A stretch of 6,306 bases of DNA from STD1-204 sp041649895 (GCA_041649895.1 JBAZMG010000057.1:1-6306); one strand, 5' to 3'. Positions 1-5,672 are shown, numbered from the stretch's first letter. Translations and numbers: made by a program. Notes: a model not told the origin generated them from the sequence alone.

Positions 1-1
1 A

Positions 2-1558
2 GAGCAGAGAACGCCCAAGATCCCCCGCTTGTCCGATTTGCGCGAATCGGGCTGTTTGACCGGAGACACTTTGATTACTTTGGCTGATACCGGAGAGAGA
101 AAAACAATCAAAGAATTGGCGGAAAGGCAAGAACAAAATCCTTTAAATATATTATCTTTACAAGAAGACTTTAAAGTAAAACCGAGTTTAATGACAAAAG
201 CTTTTTATTCCGGAAAAAAGAAAGTCTTTGAATTGAAAACCCAAAGCGGCAGAAAGATAAAGGCCAGCGGTAATCATCCTTTCTTTAAATTGGAAGGGTG
301 GAAACGTTTGGATGAATTAAAGATCGATGATTTTGTCGCGTTGCCCCGTTCTATTGATATACAAACTCCGCAAAATGAATTATCAGACGATGAATTGGTT
401 TTATTGGCTCATTTATTGGGCGACGGCTGTATTTTACCGAAACAGCCGTTCCATTATACTAATGCTTACGAAGAAAGTATTGAAACCGTAAGAAGATCAG
501 CTGAAAAGCTTTTTGATATTAAGGGCAGGATTGTGAAGCAGGAAAATTGGTATCACATATATTTAACAAGTCCGTTCAGATTATCAAAAAATAGACATCA
601 TCCCATTACGGATTGGTTTAAAAAATTGGGAATCGGACTTGTACGCTCGTATGAAAAGAAAATACCGGAAGCCGTGTTCTCTTGCGATAAAACAAAAATA
701 GCTTTATTTTTAAGAAATCTGTGGTCAACGGACGGCAATTTGAGCTGGAAAAAATTAAAAGGCAGAATACCTGCCGGAAATATTTACTATTCCACATCAA
801 GCGAAGAAATGGCCGGACAAATTCAACATCTGCTTTTGACGCTTGGCATACAAAGTTCCATAAGTTTGTTTAAAAAACAAGGATATAGAAATGTCTATGG
901 CGTCAGAGTGCAGGGATCGGAAAATCAATTGAAGTTTCTCAAATTGATCGGGATTGCCGACAGAAGGCAAAAAATAATTCCCGAAATGGTTAAAAGCCTT
1001 GTAAGTGCTATCCCCAATCCGAATAACGATATTATCCCGAAAGAGGTTTGGAAATTGGTCATTGATCCCATTCGAGAGGAGTCGCTGGTAAGCTGGAGAG
1101 AGCTTAGTAATAGAATGAATACCTCTTATTGCGGCACAACCTTGCTTAAAAGCGGGGTTTCAAGGCAAAGAATGGTAAGGTTATGCAACGCCTTGGAAAA
1201 TGAAAAATTAAATCAATTGGCTGATTCGGGAATCTATTGGGATAAAATAATTTCAATCAAGGAGTTGGGAATTGAAGATGTTTATGATGCCACGGTAGAA
1301 GGCACTCATAATTTTGTAGCGAACGATATAATTGTGCATAATTCGCTTGAGCAGGATGCGGACGTGGTTTTGCTTATTTATCGCGAGGACGCGTATCGCG
1401 AGGACACGCCTCGCAAAGGCATTTCCGATATTATTATCGCGAAACATCGAAACGGACCGGTTGGCCGGGTGGAACTTTTCTTTGATAAACAAAGAGCCAG
1501 TTTCCGCAATTTGGAAACCGGCCTGAACTTTCAAGGTGAAGGAGAAATAGATTTTTAG
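2..1558 (+). CDS. dnaB: Replicative DNA helicase DnaB, C-terminal part, interrupted by an intein (5'-truncated by window edge)
   Basis: DnaB is the hexameric ATP-driven helicase that unwinds DNA at the replication fork. The reading frame is open from base 2, and the first residues (EQRTPKIPRLSDLRESG) match the conserved stretch late in the RecA-like domain, so the true start and the Walker A and B motifs lie left of the window. The host sequence stops at base 52, resumes at 1343 with SLEQDADVVLLIYRED, and continues through an IIIAKHRNGP motif and a FFDKQRASFRNLE tail to a TAG stop. Removing the intein joins LRESG to SLEQDADV, the usual uninterrupted helicase sequence. The TTG at 29 is an internal Leu codon, not the start. 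Codons in the host parts favour CGN for Arg, unlike the intein. The stop overlaps the rplU stop by 4 bases, tail to tail. Identification is very secure; only the 5' part is missing. Confidence 0.96.
   Translation, partial: EQRTPKIPRLSDLRESGCLTGDTLITLADTGERKTIKELAERQEQNPLNILSLQEDFKVKPSLMTKAFYSGKKKVFELKTQSGRKIKASGNHPFFKLEGWKRLDELKIDDFVALPRSIDIQTPQNELSDDELVLLAHLLGDGCILPKQPFHYTNAYEESIETVRRSAEKLFDIKGRIVKQENWYHIYLTSPFRLSKNRHHPITDWFKKLGIGLVRSYEKKIPEAVFSCDKTKIALFLRNLWSTDGNLSWKKLKGRIPAGNIYYSTSSEEMAGQIQHLLLTLGIQSSISLFKKQGYRNVYGVRVQGSENQLKFLKLIGIADRRQKIIPEMVKSLVSAIPNPNNDIIPKEVWKLVIDPIREESLVSWRELSNRMNTSYCGTTLLKSGVSRQRMVRLCNALENEKLNQLADSGIYWDKIISIKELGIEDVYDATVEGTHNFVANDIIVHNSLEQDADVVLLIYREDAYREDTPRKGISDIIIAKHRNGPVGRVELFFDKQRASFRNLETGLNFQGEGEIDF
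53..1342 (+). other. DnaB intein (430 residues), full-length with splicing and endonuclease domains
   Basis: This in-frame protein intron should excise itself from the DnaB precursor and ligate the flanks. Residue 1 is Cys (TGT at 53-55), opening the N-terminal block CLTGDTLITLAD. Block B reads KASGNHPFF with its conserved His at intein residue 75; the usual Thr three before it is Ser72. The C-terminal block F is VYDATVEGTHNFVAN (residues 410-424), and block G is IIVHN with penultimate His429 and terminal Asn430. The +1 host residue is Ser. All nucleophiles needed for standard class 1 splicing (Cys1, Asn430, Ser+1) are present, so it is probably active. The insertion point is the one used by the Synechocystis and Rhodothermus DnaB inteins, recalled from family knowledge. 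The region before block F (IPKEVW, SWRELSNRM, YCGTTLLKSGVSR, YWDKIISI) also resembles that group. 19 of 23 Arg codons are AGA/AGG, against 2 of 10 in the flanking host parts. Confidence 0.95.
386..1000 (+). other. LAGLIDADG homing endonuclease domain inside the DnaB intein
   Basis: The central part of the intein carries two copies of the LAGLIDADG helix. The first is LLAHLLGDGC at bases 401-430, with the acidic residue at intein position 124. The second is LFLRNLWSTDGNLS at 704-745, with Asp227. These Asp residues bind the catalytic metal in this family. Between them is the conserved KKIPEAVF (around base 656), and after the second comes a segment typical of two-motif intein endonucleases (YYSTSSEEMAGQIQHLLLTLGI). 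The known role is to cut an intein-less dnaB allele at the insertion site so that repair copies the intein. Both acidic residues are kept and there is no frame damage, so the domain may still be active; this is inferred. Domain borders are approximate. Confidence 0.85.
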
Positions 1559-1866
1559 GAGTTTATCGCTAGGATCTCAACTTCGGTAAAGGGCTGTCTG
1601 TGCCCTTTTTTTAAATGGTATCTTTTTTTCGGTTTGTATTTGAAGATGATCACTTTGTCCGCCCTGTCTTGTCTGATCACTTTGCCTGTTACCTTGGCGC
1701 CGTTAATCAAAGGAGAACCGAAGATTATGTCTTTTTCGTTATCGATCAAAAGCACGTCATTAAAAATGATCTCATTACCCTCTTTCTCTTCTATCTTTTC
1801 TATTTTTATTTTTTGGCCGGGAGCAACTTTGTATTGTTTTCCGCCGGTTTTTATTACTGCTAACAT
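1555..1866 (-). CDS. rplU: 50S ribosomal protein L21
   Basis: L21 binds 23S rRNA in the large ribosomal subunit. The 103-residue product has the usual family length. It starts with the typical MLAVIKTGGKQYKVAPGQ and ends with the family signature around residues 74-98 (FKYKPKKRYHLKKGHRQPF, then TEVEI). The ATG start is fixed by this conserved N-terminus; the sequence before it (CGAAAAAAT) has no Shine-Dalgarno. A strong promoter lies just upstream, so the gene is probably transcribed alone. rpmA (L27), its usual partner, is not adjacent: the downstream side is the convergent dnaB, whose stop it overlaps by 4 bases. Identification is secure. Confidence 0.97.
   Translation of the reverse strand: MLAVIKTGGKQYKVAPGQKIKIEKIEEKEGNEIIFNDVLLIDNEKDIIFGSPLINGAKVTGKVIRQDRADKVIIFKYKPKKRYHLKKGHRQPFTEVEILAINS
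1588..1612 (+). terminator. Terminator-like hairpin for dnaB, embedded antisense in rplU
   Basis: The + strand reads AAAGGGC (1588-1594), a 7-base loop, GCCCTTT (1602-1608) and then four more T, giving a 7-bp stem and a run of seven T. It begins 30 bases after the dnaB stop, where a rho-independent terminator is expected. The same bases encode the conserved KKGHRQPF of L21 on the other strand, so the hairpin could partly be a by-product of the L21 codons. Confidence 0.6.
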
Positions 1867-1895
1867 ATTTTTTCGAGTTAATTAATACAGGTTTG

Positions 1896-1924
1896 TTTAT
1901 ATCATTTTCCGGTCTAATAGTCAA
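1896..1924 (-). promoter_or_regulatory. Sigma70-type promoter of rplU
   Basis: On the minus strand, TTGACT (1919-1924) is followed by a 17-base spacer and TATAAA (1896-1901). These match the -35 and -10 consensus at 5 of 6 bases each with ideal spacing. Transcription would start near 1889, giving a leader of only about 23 bases without a Shine-Dalgarno. Confidence 0.75.
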
Positions 1925-1948
1925 TAAATTAAAGGAATCCTGTGGCGT

Positions 1949-1974
1949 AAATACAAATAGCGGCTTTTCGCCGC
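1949..1974 (-). terminator. Possible terminator after the CaCA exchanger gene
   Basis: The minus strand reads GCGGC, loop GAAAA, GCCGC (1960-1974), followed by the T-rich TATTTGTATTT. It lies 27 bases after the exchanger stop and before the rplU promoter, where a terminator makes sense. The stem is short (5 bp plus one possible G-U pair) and the T tract is broken, so the call is moderate. Confidence 0.5.
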
Positions 1975-2001
1975 CTTGTTTAAGGGGGTGAAAGCTTTCG
2001 T

Positions 2002-2976
2002 TTACAGGCGGACGAATATTTGGGTGATTATAAAAGCGATGTAGATCATTAATAAAAAGGCCGCTTCTTTTTTGCTTATTTTCTGGTCGTTTTTCACAAA
2101 AAGATAGAAAAAGAATATGGCGATGATCAGGAAAATCCTGGCTATGGCGAAAGGAGAAAAATCTTGTATCTGAATCGGTGTGATGATCGCGACTGTTCCC
2201 AGGACAAAAGTGGCGGGCCCGATGATCGCGCCCATGAGATCGCCCAGAACCATCCAGGAATTATTTTTCCTCGCGGAAGTGATGGCGAAAAATATTTCCG
2301 GAGCGCAATTGCCGATGCCGACGATAAACAAACCGATGAGTATTAGGGACAAATTAAACGTGGTGGCGAAATATTGAGCCGACATAACAATTCCCTGGGC
2401 GGCGATAATAAAAAGAGCGATACCCCCTAAAATTTTGAACGAATTCAAAATGGAGCGTTGCAGTTTTGTACCTTTTTTGTTTTTAATCTCTTTTTCATCG
2501 CAGGCTTTGGCGAAGTTTTCTTTTTTGGAAAACAGCCAAACCAAATAAAGCACATAGAACATAATAAGGATTATTCCGTCGACTCGCGAGAGTACGGAGT
2601 CCCAGGCCAAGAGTACGGGCAATAACGCGGCAACCGCGGTAAAGGAAAGAGTTGTTTGAACCGTCCGGCTTTTCGCGGGTATTCCTTTTTTGGAAAATAA
2701 CGCGGCGAGCGCGATAGCCAGTGTCGCGTCAACTATATTGCCCCCGAGAACGTCTCCAAAAGACAACTGGGGCACATTGTTTATCGCGGCGAAGATGCCC
2801 ACAAACAGATTGGGTAGAGACGCGACCACGGCCATAATTACGCAACAGACCACAAATTCTTTCCAGTGCAGGGCTTTCGCGATCTTTACCAAACTTGAAA
2901 CAACAAGTTGACCGGAAAAATAAAAAGACGCGCAAGACAAGATGAAAATAGCGGAATAAAATAAAATTTCAATCAT
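2002..2976 (-). CDS. Na+/Ca2+ exchanger-like (CaCA superfamily) integral membrane protein
   Basis: The 324-residue product is highly hydrophobic, with about ten membrane segments in two halves separated by a charged cytoplasmic-looking loop (residues 151-175, Lys-rich). Each half holds one alpha-repeat of the CaCA family: VASLPNLFVG plus GDVLGGNIVDATL (residues 51-86), and GNCAPEIFFA plus GDLMGAIIGPATFVLG (residues 222-260). In characterised members these repeats form the ion site, and both normally carry Glu in a TSLPE-like motif. Here the second keeps Glu227 but the first has Asn56 instead. Length and topology fit bacterial exchangers that export Ca2+ in return for Na+ or H+; the ion used here cannot be told. 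The start is the first ATG of the frame, with no Shine-Dalgarno. It follows the LRR gene by 73 bases on the same strand, and rplU downstream has its own promoter. Family assignment is firm, substrate uncertain. Confidence 0.85.
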   Translation of the reverse strand: MIEILFYSAIFILSCASFYFSGQLVVSSLVKIAKALHWKEFVVCCVIMAVVASLPNLFVGIFAAINNVPQLSFGDVLGGNIVDATLAIALAALFSKKGIPAKSRTVQTTLSFTAVAALLPVLLAWDSVLSRVDGIILIMFYVLYLVWLFSKKENFAKACDEKEIKNKKGTKLQRSILNSFKILGGIALFIIAAQGIVMSAQYFATTFNLSLILIGLFIVGIGNCAPEIFFAITSARKNNSWMVLGDLMGAIIGPATFVLGTVAIITPIQIQDFSPFAIARIFLIIAIFFFYLFVKNDQKISKKEAAFLLMIYIAFIITQIFVRL

Positions 2977-3003
2977 TTTTAATGTCTATTTTTGTATATT
3001 GAT

Positions 3004-3032
3004 ATAATATCAGTAATTTTTGGAAATTACTA
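3004..3032 (-). promoter_or_regulatory. Candidate promoter of the exchanger gene
   Basis: On the minus strand TATTAT (3004-3009, 5 of 6 to the -10 consensus) lies 17 bases after TAGTAA (3027-3032, 3 of 6 to the -35). The start would fall near 2997, about 20 bases before the ATG. The -35 is poor, so read-through from the LRR gene is an alternative. Confidence 0.3.
3012..3031. repeat. Perfect 8-bp inverted repeat between the LRR and exchanger genes
   Basis: AGTAATTT (3012-3019), a TTGG spacer and AAATTACT (3024-3031) form a perfect inverted repeat. It is followed on the minus strand by a second near-palindrome, GATATTATATC (3001-3011). There is no T run after it, so it is a poor terminator. 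It falls between the candidate -35 and -10 of the exchanger gene and could be an operator or a hairpin between two cistrons. Confidence 0.55.
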
Positions 3033-3049
3033 TGTGGAAAACCGGTAAA

Positions 3050-3607
3050 TCAATAGATGATTTGCGTGTTCGGAAGTTGTTGTCTGAGTGTTTCGATTTG
3101 TACCGCGGAAAATTTGTTTCCCGAAAGATTGAATGTTTTAAGATTGTCTTTGATGTTCACTATTTCGTTCGGCATCGTGTCAATGTTGTTATTGGCAAAA
3201 CTTAGGGTTGTTAGATTTTTCAGCTGGCCAATCTCTGCCGGAATACCGGTTAAGTTATTATTGCCGGCATCCAGTATTTTTAATTTGCTCATTTTTCGGA
3301 TCTCTCCGGGTAGGGCGCCCGAGAGTTCGTTATAGCTCAAATTCAATTCTTCCAGATTTGCGAGTTCTCCGATTTGCGATGGCAGACTTTTTAAACTGTT
3401 ATGGGAAAGATTCAAGATCTTTAAGTTCGTATCTGTTAACACTTCGATGGGCAGTTCGTTTAAGTTTTTATTACTTAGATCAAGTTCTGTTAGAGTGTTT
3501 TGCGCCGGAGACGCGGGCGCGGAAACATTCTTTAATCCCCAAAAAATAGCGATAATGATTATTATGGCGAAGATTAAAACCGCGCCAAGTGTTTTTAATG
3601 TATCCAT
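3050..3607 (-). CDS. Membrane-anchored leucine-rich-repeat protein
   Basis: The 185-residue product starts with one hydrophobic segment (about residues 7-24, rich in Ile) after a short MDTLKT head. This looks like an uncleaved signal anchor that leaves the rest outside the membrane. After a Pro/Ala/Ser linker (29-36) come six leucine-rich repeats beginning near residues 39, 62, 85, 109, 132 and 156. Each is 23-24 residues with the pattern LxxLxLSxNxLxxLPxxIgxL, for example LKILNLSHNSLKSLP. Such repeats fold into a curved binding surface for proteins; the partner is unknown. No enzymatic domain or sorting motif is seen. The ATG start is preceded by AT-rich sequence without a Shine-Dalgarno, and a TATAAT box lies about 40 bases upstream. 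The gene ends with TGA, the only TGA stop here. The fold is certain, the function unknown. Confidence 0.85.
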   Translation of the reverse strand: MDTLKTLGAVLIFAIIIIIAIFWGLKNVSAPASPAQNTLTELDLSNKNLNELPIEVLTDTNLKILNLSHNSLKSLPSQIGELANLEELNLSYNELSGALPGEIRKMSKLKILDAGNNNLTGIPAEIGQLKNLTTLSFANNNIDTMPNEIVNIKDNLKTFNLSGNKFSAVQIETLRQQLPNTQIIY

Positions 3608-3646
3608 ATTTATTTAAATTTATTGGTCATTTTTAACTACAATAAT

Positions 3647-3675
3647 ATTATAACAAAAAATACCCGAAATGGGTA
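3647..3675 (-). promoter_or_regulatory. Promoter of the LRR gene
   Basis: The minus strand has a perfect TATAAT (3647-3652), 17 bases after TACCCA (3670-3675, 3 of 6 to the -35 consensus). Transcription would begin near 3640, leaving a leader of about 33 bases. The -10 is strong and the -35 weak; the -35 coincides with an arm of a small hairpin. Confidence 0.5.
3655..3675 (-). terminator. Weak terminator-like hairpin upstream of the LRR gene
   Basis: The minus strand reads TACCC (3671-3675), loop ATTTC, GGGTA (3661-3665) and then TTTTTT (3655-3660). The T run is good but the stem is only 5 bp. It is the first T-tract hairpin met by transcripts leaving ftsI and tRNA-Glu, about 180 bases past the tRNA, and it overlaps the LRR promoter. 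Confidence 0.4.
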
Positions 3676-3730
3676 GAATGGTTTATAGTTTGCCTTCGAA
3701 TCCGAGTTTTGTACTTTGGGTGTAATTTGT

Positions 3731-3759
3731 TCCGCCATCCGCCAGCTGGCGGAGGCGGA
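3731..3759. repeat. GC-rich palindromic intergenic element
   Basis: The core TCCGCCAGCTGGCGGA (3738-3753) is a perfect 16-base palindrome. It is flanked by a further TCCGCC (3731-3736) and GGCGGA (3754-3759), which pair as an outer stem with one bulged A at 3737. The hairpin would have 12-bp arms and an AGCT loop on either strand. It is far more GC-rich than its surroundings and has no T tract. It looks like one copy of a dispersed palindromic repeat; copies elsewhere cannot be seen from here. Confidence 0.7.
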
Positions 3760-3797
3760 TTGGGCAGCAAATTTTATATCCTAATAAATTCCTAGCG

Positions 3798-3827
3798 CTA
3801 ACTACTAATTACAAATTACTAACTACT
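3798..3827. repeat. Short AT-rich direct repeats next to tRNA-Glu
   Basis: CTAACTACT occurs at 3798-3806 and again at 3819-3827, 21 bases apart. The spacer holds AATTAC and AAATTAC, making a low-complexity block built from ACTAA/ATTAC units. An 8-base palindrome TAGCGCTA (3793-3800) abuts it. No coding potential is seen here. Confidence 0.5.
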
Positions 3828-3854
3828 GCAATATTTTGCGATAGCAAAATTTGC
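3828..3854. repeat. Hairpin directly after the tRNA-Glu CCA end
   Basis: GCAATATTTTGC (3828-3839), loop GATA, GCAAAATTTGC (3844-3854) pair over 11 bp with one bulged T. In the tRNA transcript this stem begins at the very next base after CCA. On that strand it is followed by AGTAGTTAG rather than a T run, so it is not a standard terminator. It may stall 3' exonucleases or guide 3'-end processing, which is inferred. Confidence 0.5.
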
Positions 3855-3930
3855 TGGCGGTCCCAACCGGATTCGAACCGGTGTTCTTAGATTGAGAATC
3901 TAATGTCCTAGGCCTCTAGACGATGGGACC
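3855..3930 (-). tRNA. tRNA-Glu (anticodon CTC), CCA encoded
   Basis: The minus strand folds as a full 76-base cloverleaf. It has a 7-bp acceptor stem (GGTCCCA with TGGGACC) and a D arm with GTCTAGAGGCCTAGGAC, close to Escherichia coli tRNA-Glu. The anticodon stem is TTAGA/TCTAA with loop TTCTCAA, giving anticodon CTC (reads GAG). The T stem is ACCGG/CCGGT around TTCGAAT. The discriminator base is G, as usual for tRNA-Glu, and CCA is encoded at 3855-3857. It starts 32 bases after the ftsI stop on the same strand. It may be co-transcribed with the division operon, since no clear promoter is visible in the gap. Confidence 0.96.
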
Positions 3931-3962
3931 GAAAAGCAATTCAAAAACTACCATAAAAATTA

Positions 3963-5672
3963 TTATTTGTCCAAACTGTAGTCCGGGGAGATCTGCCAAT
4001 AATTCAAGATGTATTCCGCCAGCTCATGAAAGATCGGGGTAGCCGAGTATTCCGAGGTCTTTACTTTGACCGGATTATCAAGTTTTACCAGGGCGACAAA
4101 TTTCGGGTTGTATGATGGCGCAAACCCCATAAATGTTTGCCAGGTATGATCCGAATAGCCGCCCTTGCTTATTCCGAGAGATGTCCATGGTACTTGGGCG
4201 GTTCCGGTTTTTCCGGCAATGTAGTAGCCCGGTACTTTCGCCAAATGACCGTAACCGTTTTCAACCACACTCGTGAGCATTTGTTTTAAAGTGTTTGAGG
4301 TTTCTTCAGTGAGTACGCGTCTCACAATTTCCGGCTTTGTTTCTTCAATATTATTGTCTTTTTCGATTTTTTTCACGATATACGGCTTAACCAAATTGCC
4401 GCCATTGGCAATGGCGCAATAAGCGGTAGTGATCTGTAACGGAGTCATATTCACGCCCTGGCCGAAAGAAGCGTTCGCGAAACTGACCTCACTGTTGTTA
4501 TTTTCCAGCGCTTTTTTTATCTCTTTGTTTTCCGAAGAGACTTCTCCCGTAAGATCGACTCCTGATTTTTCGAAAAATCCGAAATTGTCCAAATATTCAA
4601 CGAATTTTTTATGGCCGACCTTTCTTTCGGCGAACATCACACCGGTATTGATGGAGTGTTCAAGCACGTTGGTCATTGAGACATTTCCCCAAATGTGATT
4701 ATTGTAATTGGCTACTTTATAGCTTCCGTATTGTTCATATCCCTTATCGTCGTTATACATTGTTTCCGGTGTTATCTGTTTTTCGTTTAGCGCGGCCGCC
4801 ATAGTTATTGCCTTAAAGATCGATCCCGGTTCGAATAATTTTTGAACCGAGGCATTTTGAAAAACATCGAAATTTTTTTGGCCTTTATAATTGTTCGGAT
4901 CGAAAACCGGATATTGCGCCATTGCGATTATCTCTCCGGTATCGGGCGCCATTACCACTATCTGCCCGGATTCGTATCCGTATTTTTCCACTCCCTCGGC
5001 CAAAAGCTGTTCGGCTATATACTGGATATTGTAATCAATAGTAAGATAAATAGAAGCGCCTCCGGTTGAGGAATCGTTCTTCGCGCCAAATAAAAAATTC
5101 CAAGGGTTTTTACTGTTTTCTTTGAGAACCTGCTTGCCTCTTAATTTTTCGTCATAATAACTTTCAATTCCGTATTGAGCCTCTCCATCCTCATTTATAA
5201 ATCCGATCAGTTGGCACGCGTTGTTCTTTTGAGGGTAAAATCTTTTTGGGTTGTTGCCGATATAGACCCCTTTTAAGCCAAGTGCTTCAATTTCTTTCGC
5301 TTTGCCGGAGTCAATCGGTTTTTCGATTATTTCATACCAGCTTCCTTTTACGCCCGCCTTCGCCAATATCTCATCCTTGTTTTTATTCAGGAGTTTTGAT
5401 AATTCTTCCGCCACTTTTTCCTTGTCGCTTATTTCCTCGGGAGAGATGAACAAATAGGGTTCTTTTTCGGTCGAGGCCAGTTGTTCTCCACCGTTAAAGT
5501 AGACATCTCCCCGTTCTCCTTCCTCGTCCGATATGGACGTTTGCTGGCCCTGCGCCATAGCTTTGTAGTATTTTCCGTGAATTATTTGCAAATCGAAAAG
5601 GTGGCATAAAATGCCGCCTGCGATTAATACGATAATAATTAGTATAAAACTAACTTGCCAGTTTTTGGGCAT
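3963..5672 (-). CDS. ftsI: Class B penicillin-binding protein, FtsI-like septal transpeptidase
   Basis: The product cross-links peptidoglycan outside the cytoplasmic membrane, most likely at the division septum. It has 569 residues, normal for the family. A short head is followed by one membrane segment (about 7-28), then a pedestal domain starting at RGDV (54-57), where the usual DRNG after it is replaced by FNGG. The C-terminal transpeptidase domain begins near residue 236. All three active-site motifs are present: SIFK with nucleophile Ser284 and Lys287, SIN at 340-342, and KTGTA at 488-492. No PASTA domains are seen. The ATG is 6 bases after the ftsL stop without a Shine-Dalgarno, so translation is probably coupled. 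Position after rsmH and ftsL supports FtsI rather than an elongation PBP2, though sequence alone would not settle it. The next gene is tRNA-Glu; murE does not follow. Confidence 0.88.
   Translation of the reverse strand: MPKNWQVSFILIIIVLIAGGILCHLFDLQIIHGKYYKAMAQGQQTSISDEEGERGDVYFNGGEQLASTEKEPYLFISPEEISDKEKVAEELSKLLNKNKDEILAKAGVKGSWYEIIEKPIDSGKAKEIEALGLKGVYIGNNPKRFYPQKNNACQLIGFINEDGEAQYGIESYYDEKLRGKQVLKENSKNPWNFLFGAKNDSSTGGASIYLTIDYNIQYIAEQLLAEGVEKYGYESGQIVVMAPDTGEIIAMAQYPVFDPNNYKGQKNFDVFQNASVQKLFEPGSIFKAITMAAALNEKQITPETMYNDDKGYEQYGSYKVANYNNHIWGNVSMTNVLEHSINTGVMFAERKVGHKKFVEYLDNFGFFEKSGVDLTGEVSSENKEIKKALENNNSEVSFANASFGQGVNMTPLQITTAYCAIANGGNLVKPYIVKKIEKDNNIEETKPEIVRRVLTEETSNTLKQMLTSVVENGYGHLAKVPGYYIAGKTGTAQVPWTSLGISKGGYSDHTWQTFMGFAPSYNPKFVALVKLDNPVKVKTSEYSATPIFHELAEYILNYWQISPDYSLDK

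Noticed and set aside
1253..1534. 93-residue open frame on the minus strand across the intein end and C-extein
   Set aside because: It is antisense to conserved DnaB and intein codons and resembles no family.
29..1558. TTG at 29 as the start of a separate 509-residue protein
   Set aside because: The frame is open to base 2 and the upstream residues are conserved DnaB, so TTG is an internal Leu codon.
1615..1885. Two open frames on the plus strand over rplU
   Set aside because: They are shadows of the L21 gene, with low-complexity Phe-rich products and no recognisable domain.
3050..3052. TGA read as Gly, as in some Patescibacteria lineages
   Set aside because: No gene here has an in-frame TGA within conserved sequence, and the LRR protein ends sensibly at this codon.
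3057..3549. Open frames of 92 and 113 residues on the plus strand over the LRR gene
   Set aside because: They are antisense to regular LRR codons, which easily leave other frames open.
3731..3854. CRISPR array in the repeat-rich intergenic block
   Set aside because: There is only one palindrome and one pair of 9-base repeats, with no regular repeat-spacer pattern.
4429..5449. Plus-strand open frames of 67-89 residues within ftsI
   Set aside because: They overlap a well-conserved transpeptidase gene and look like chance frames.
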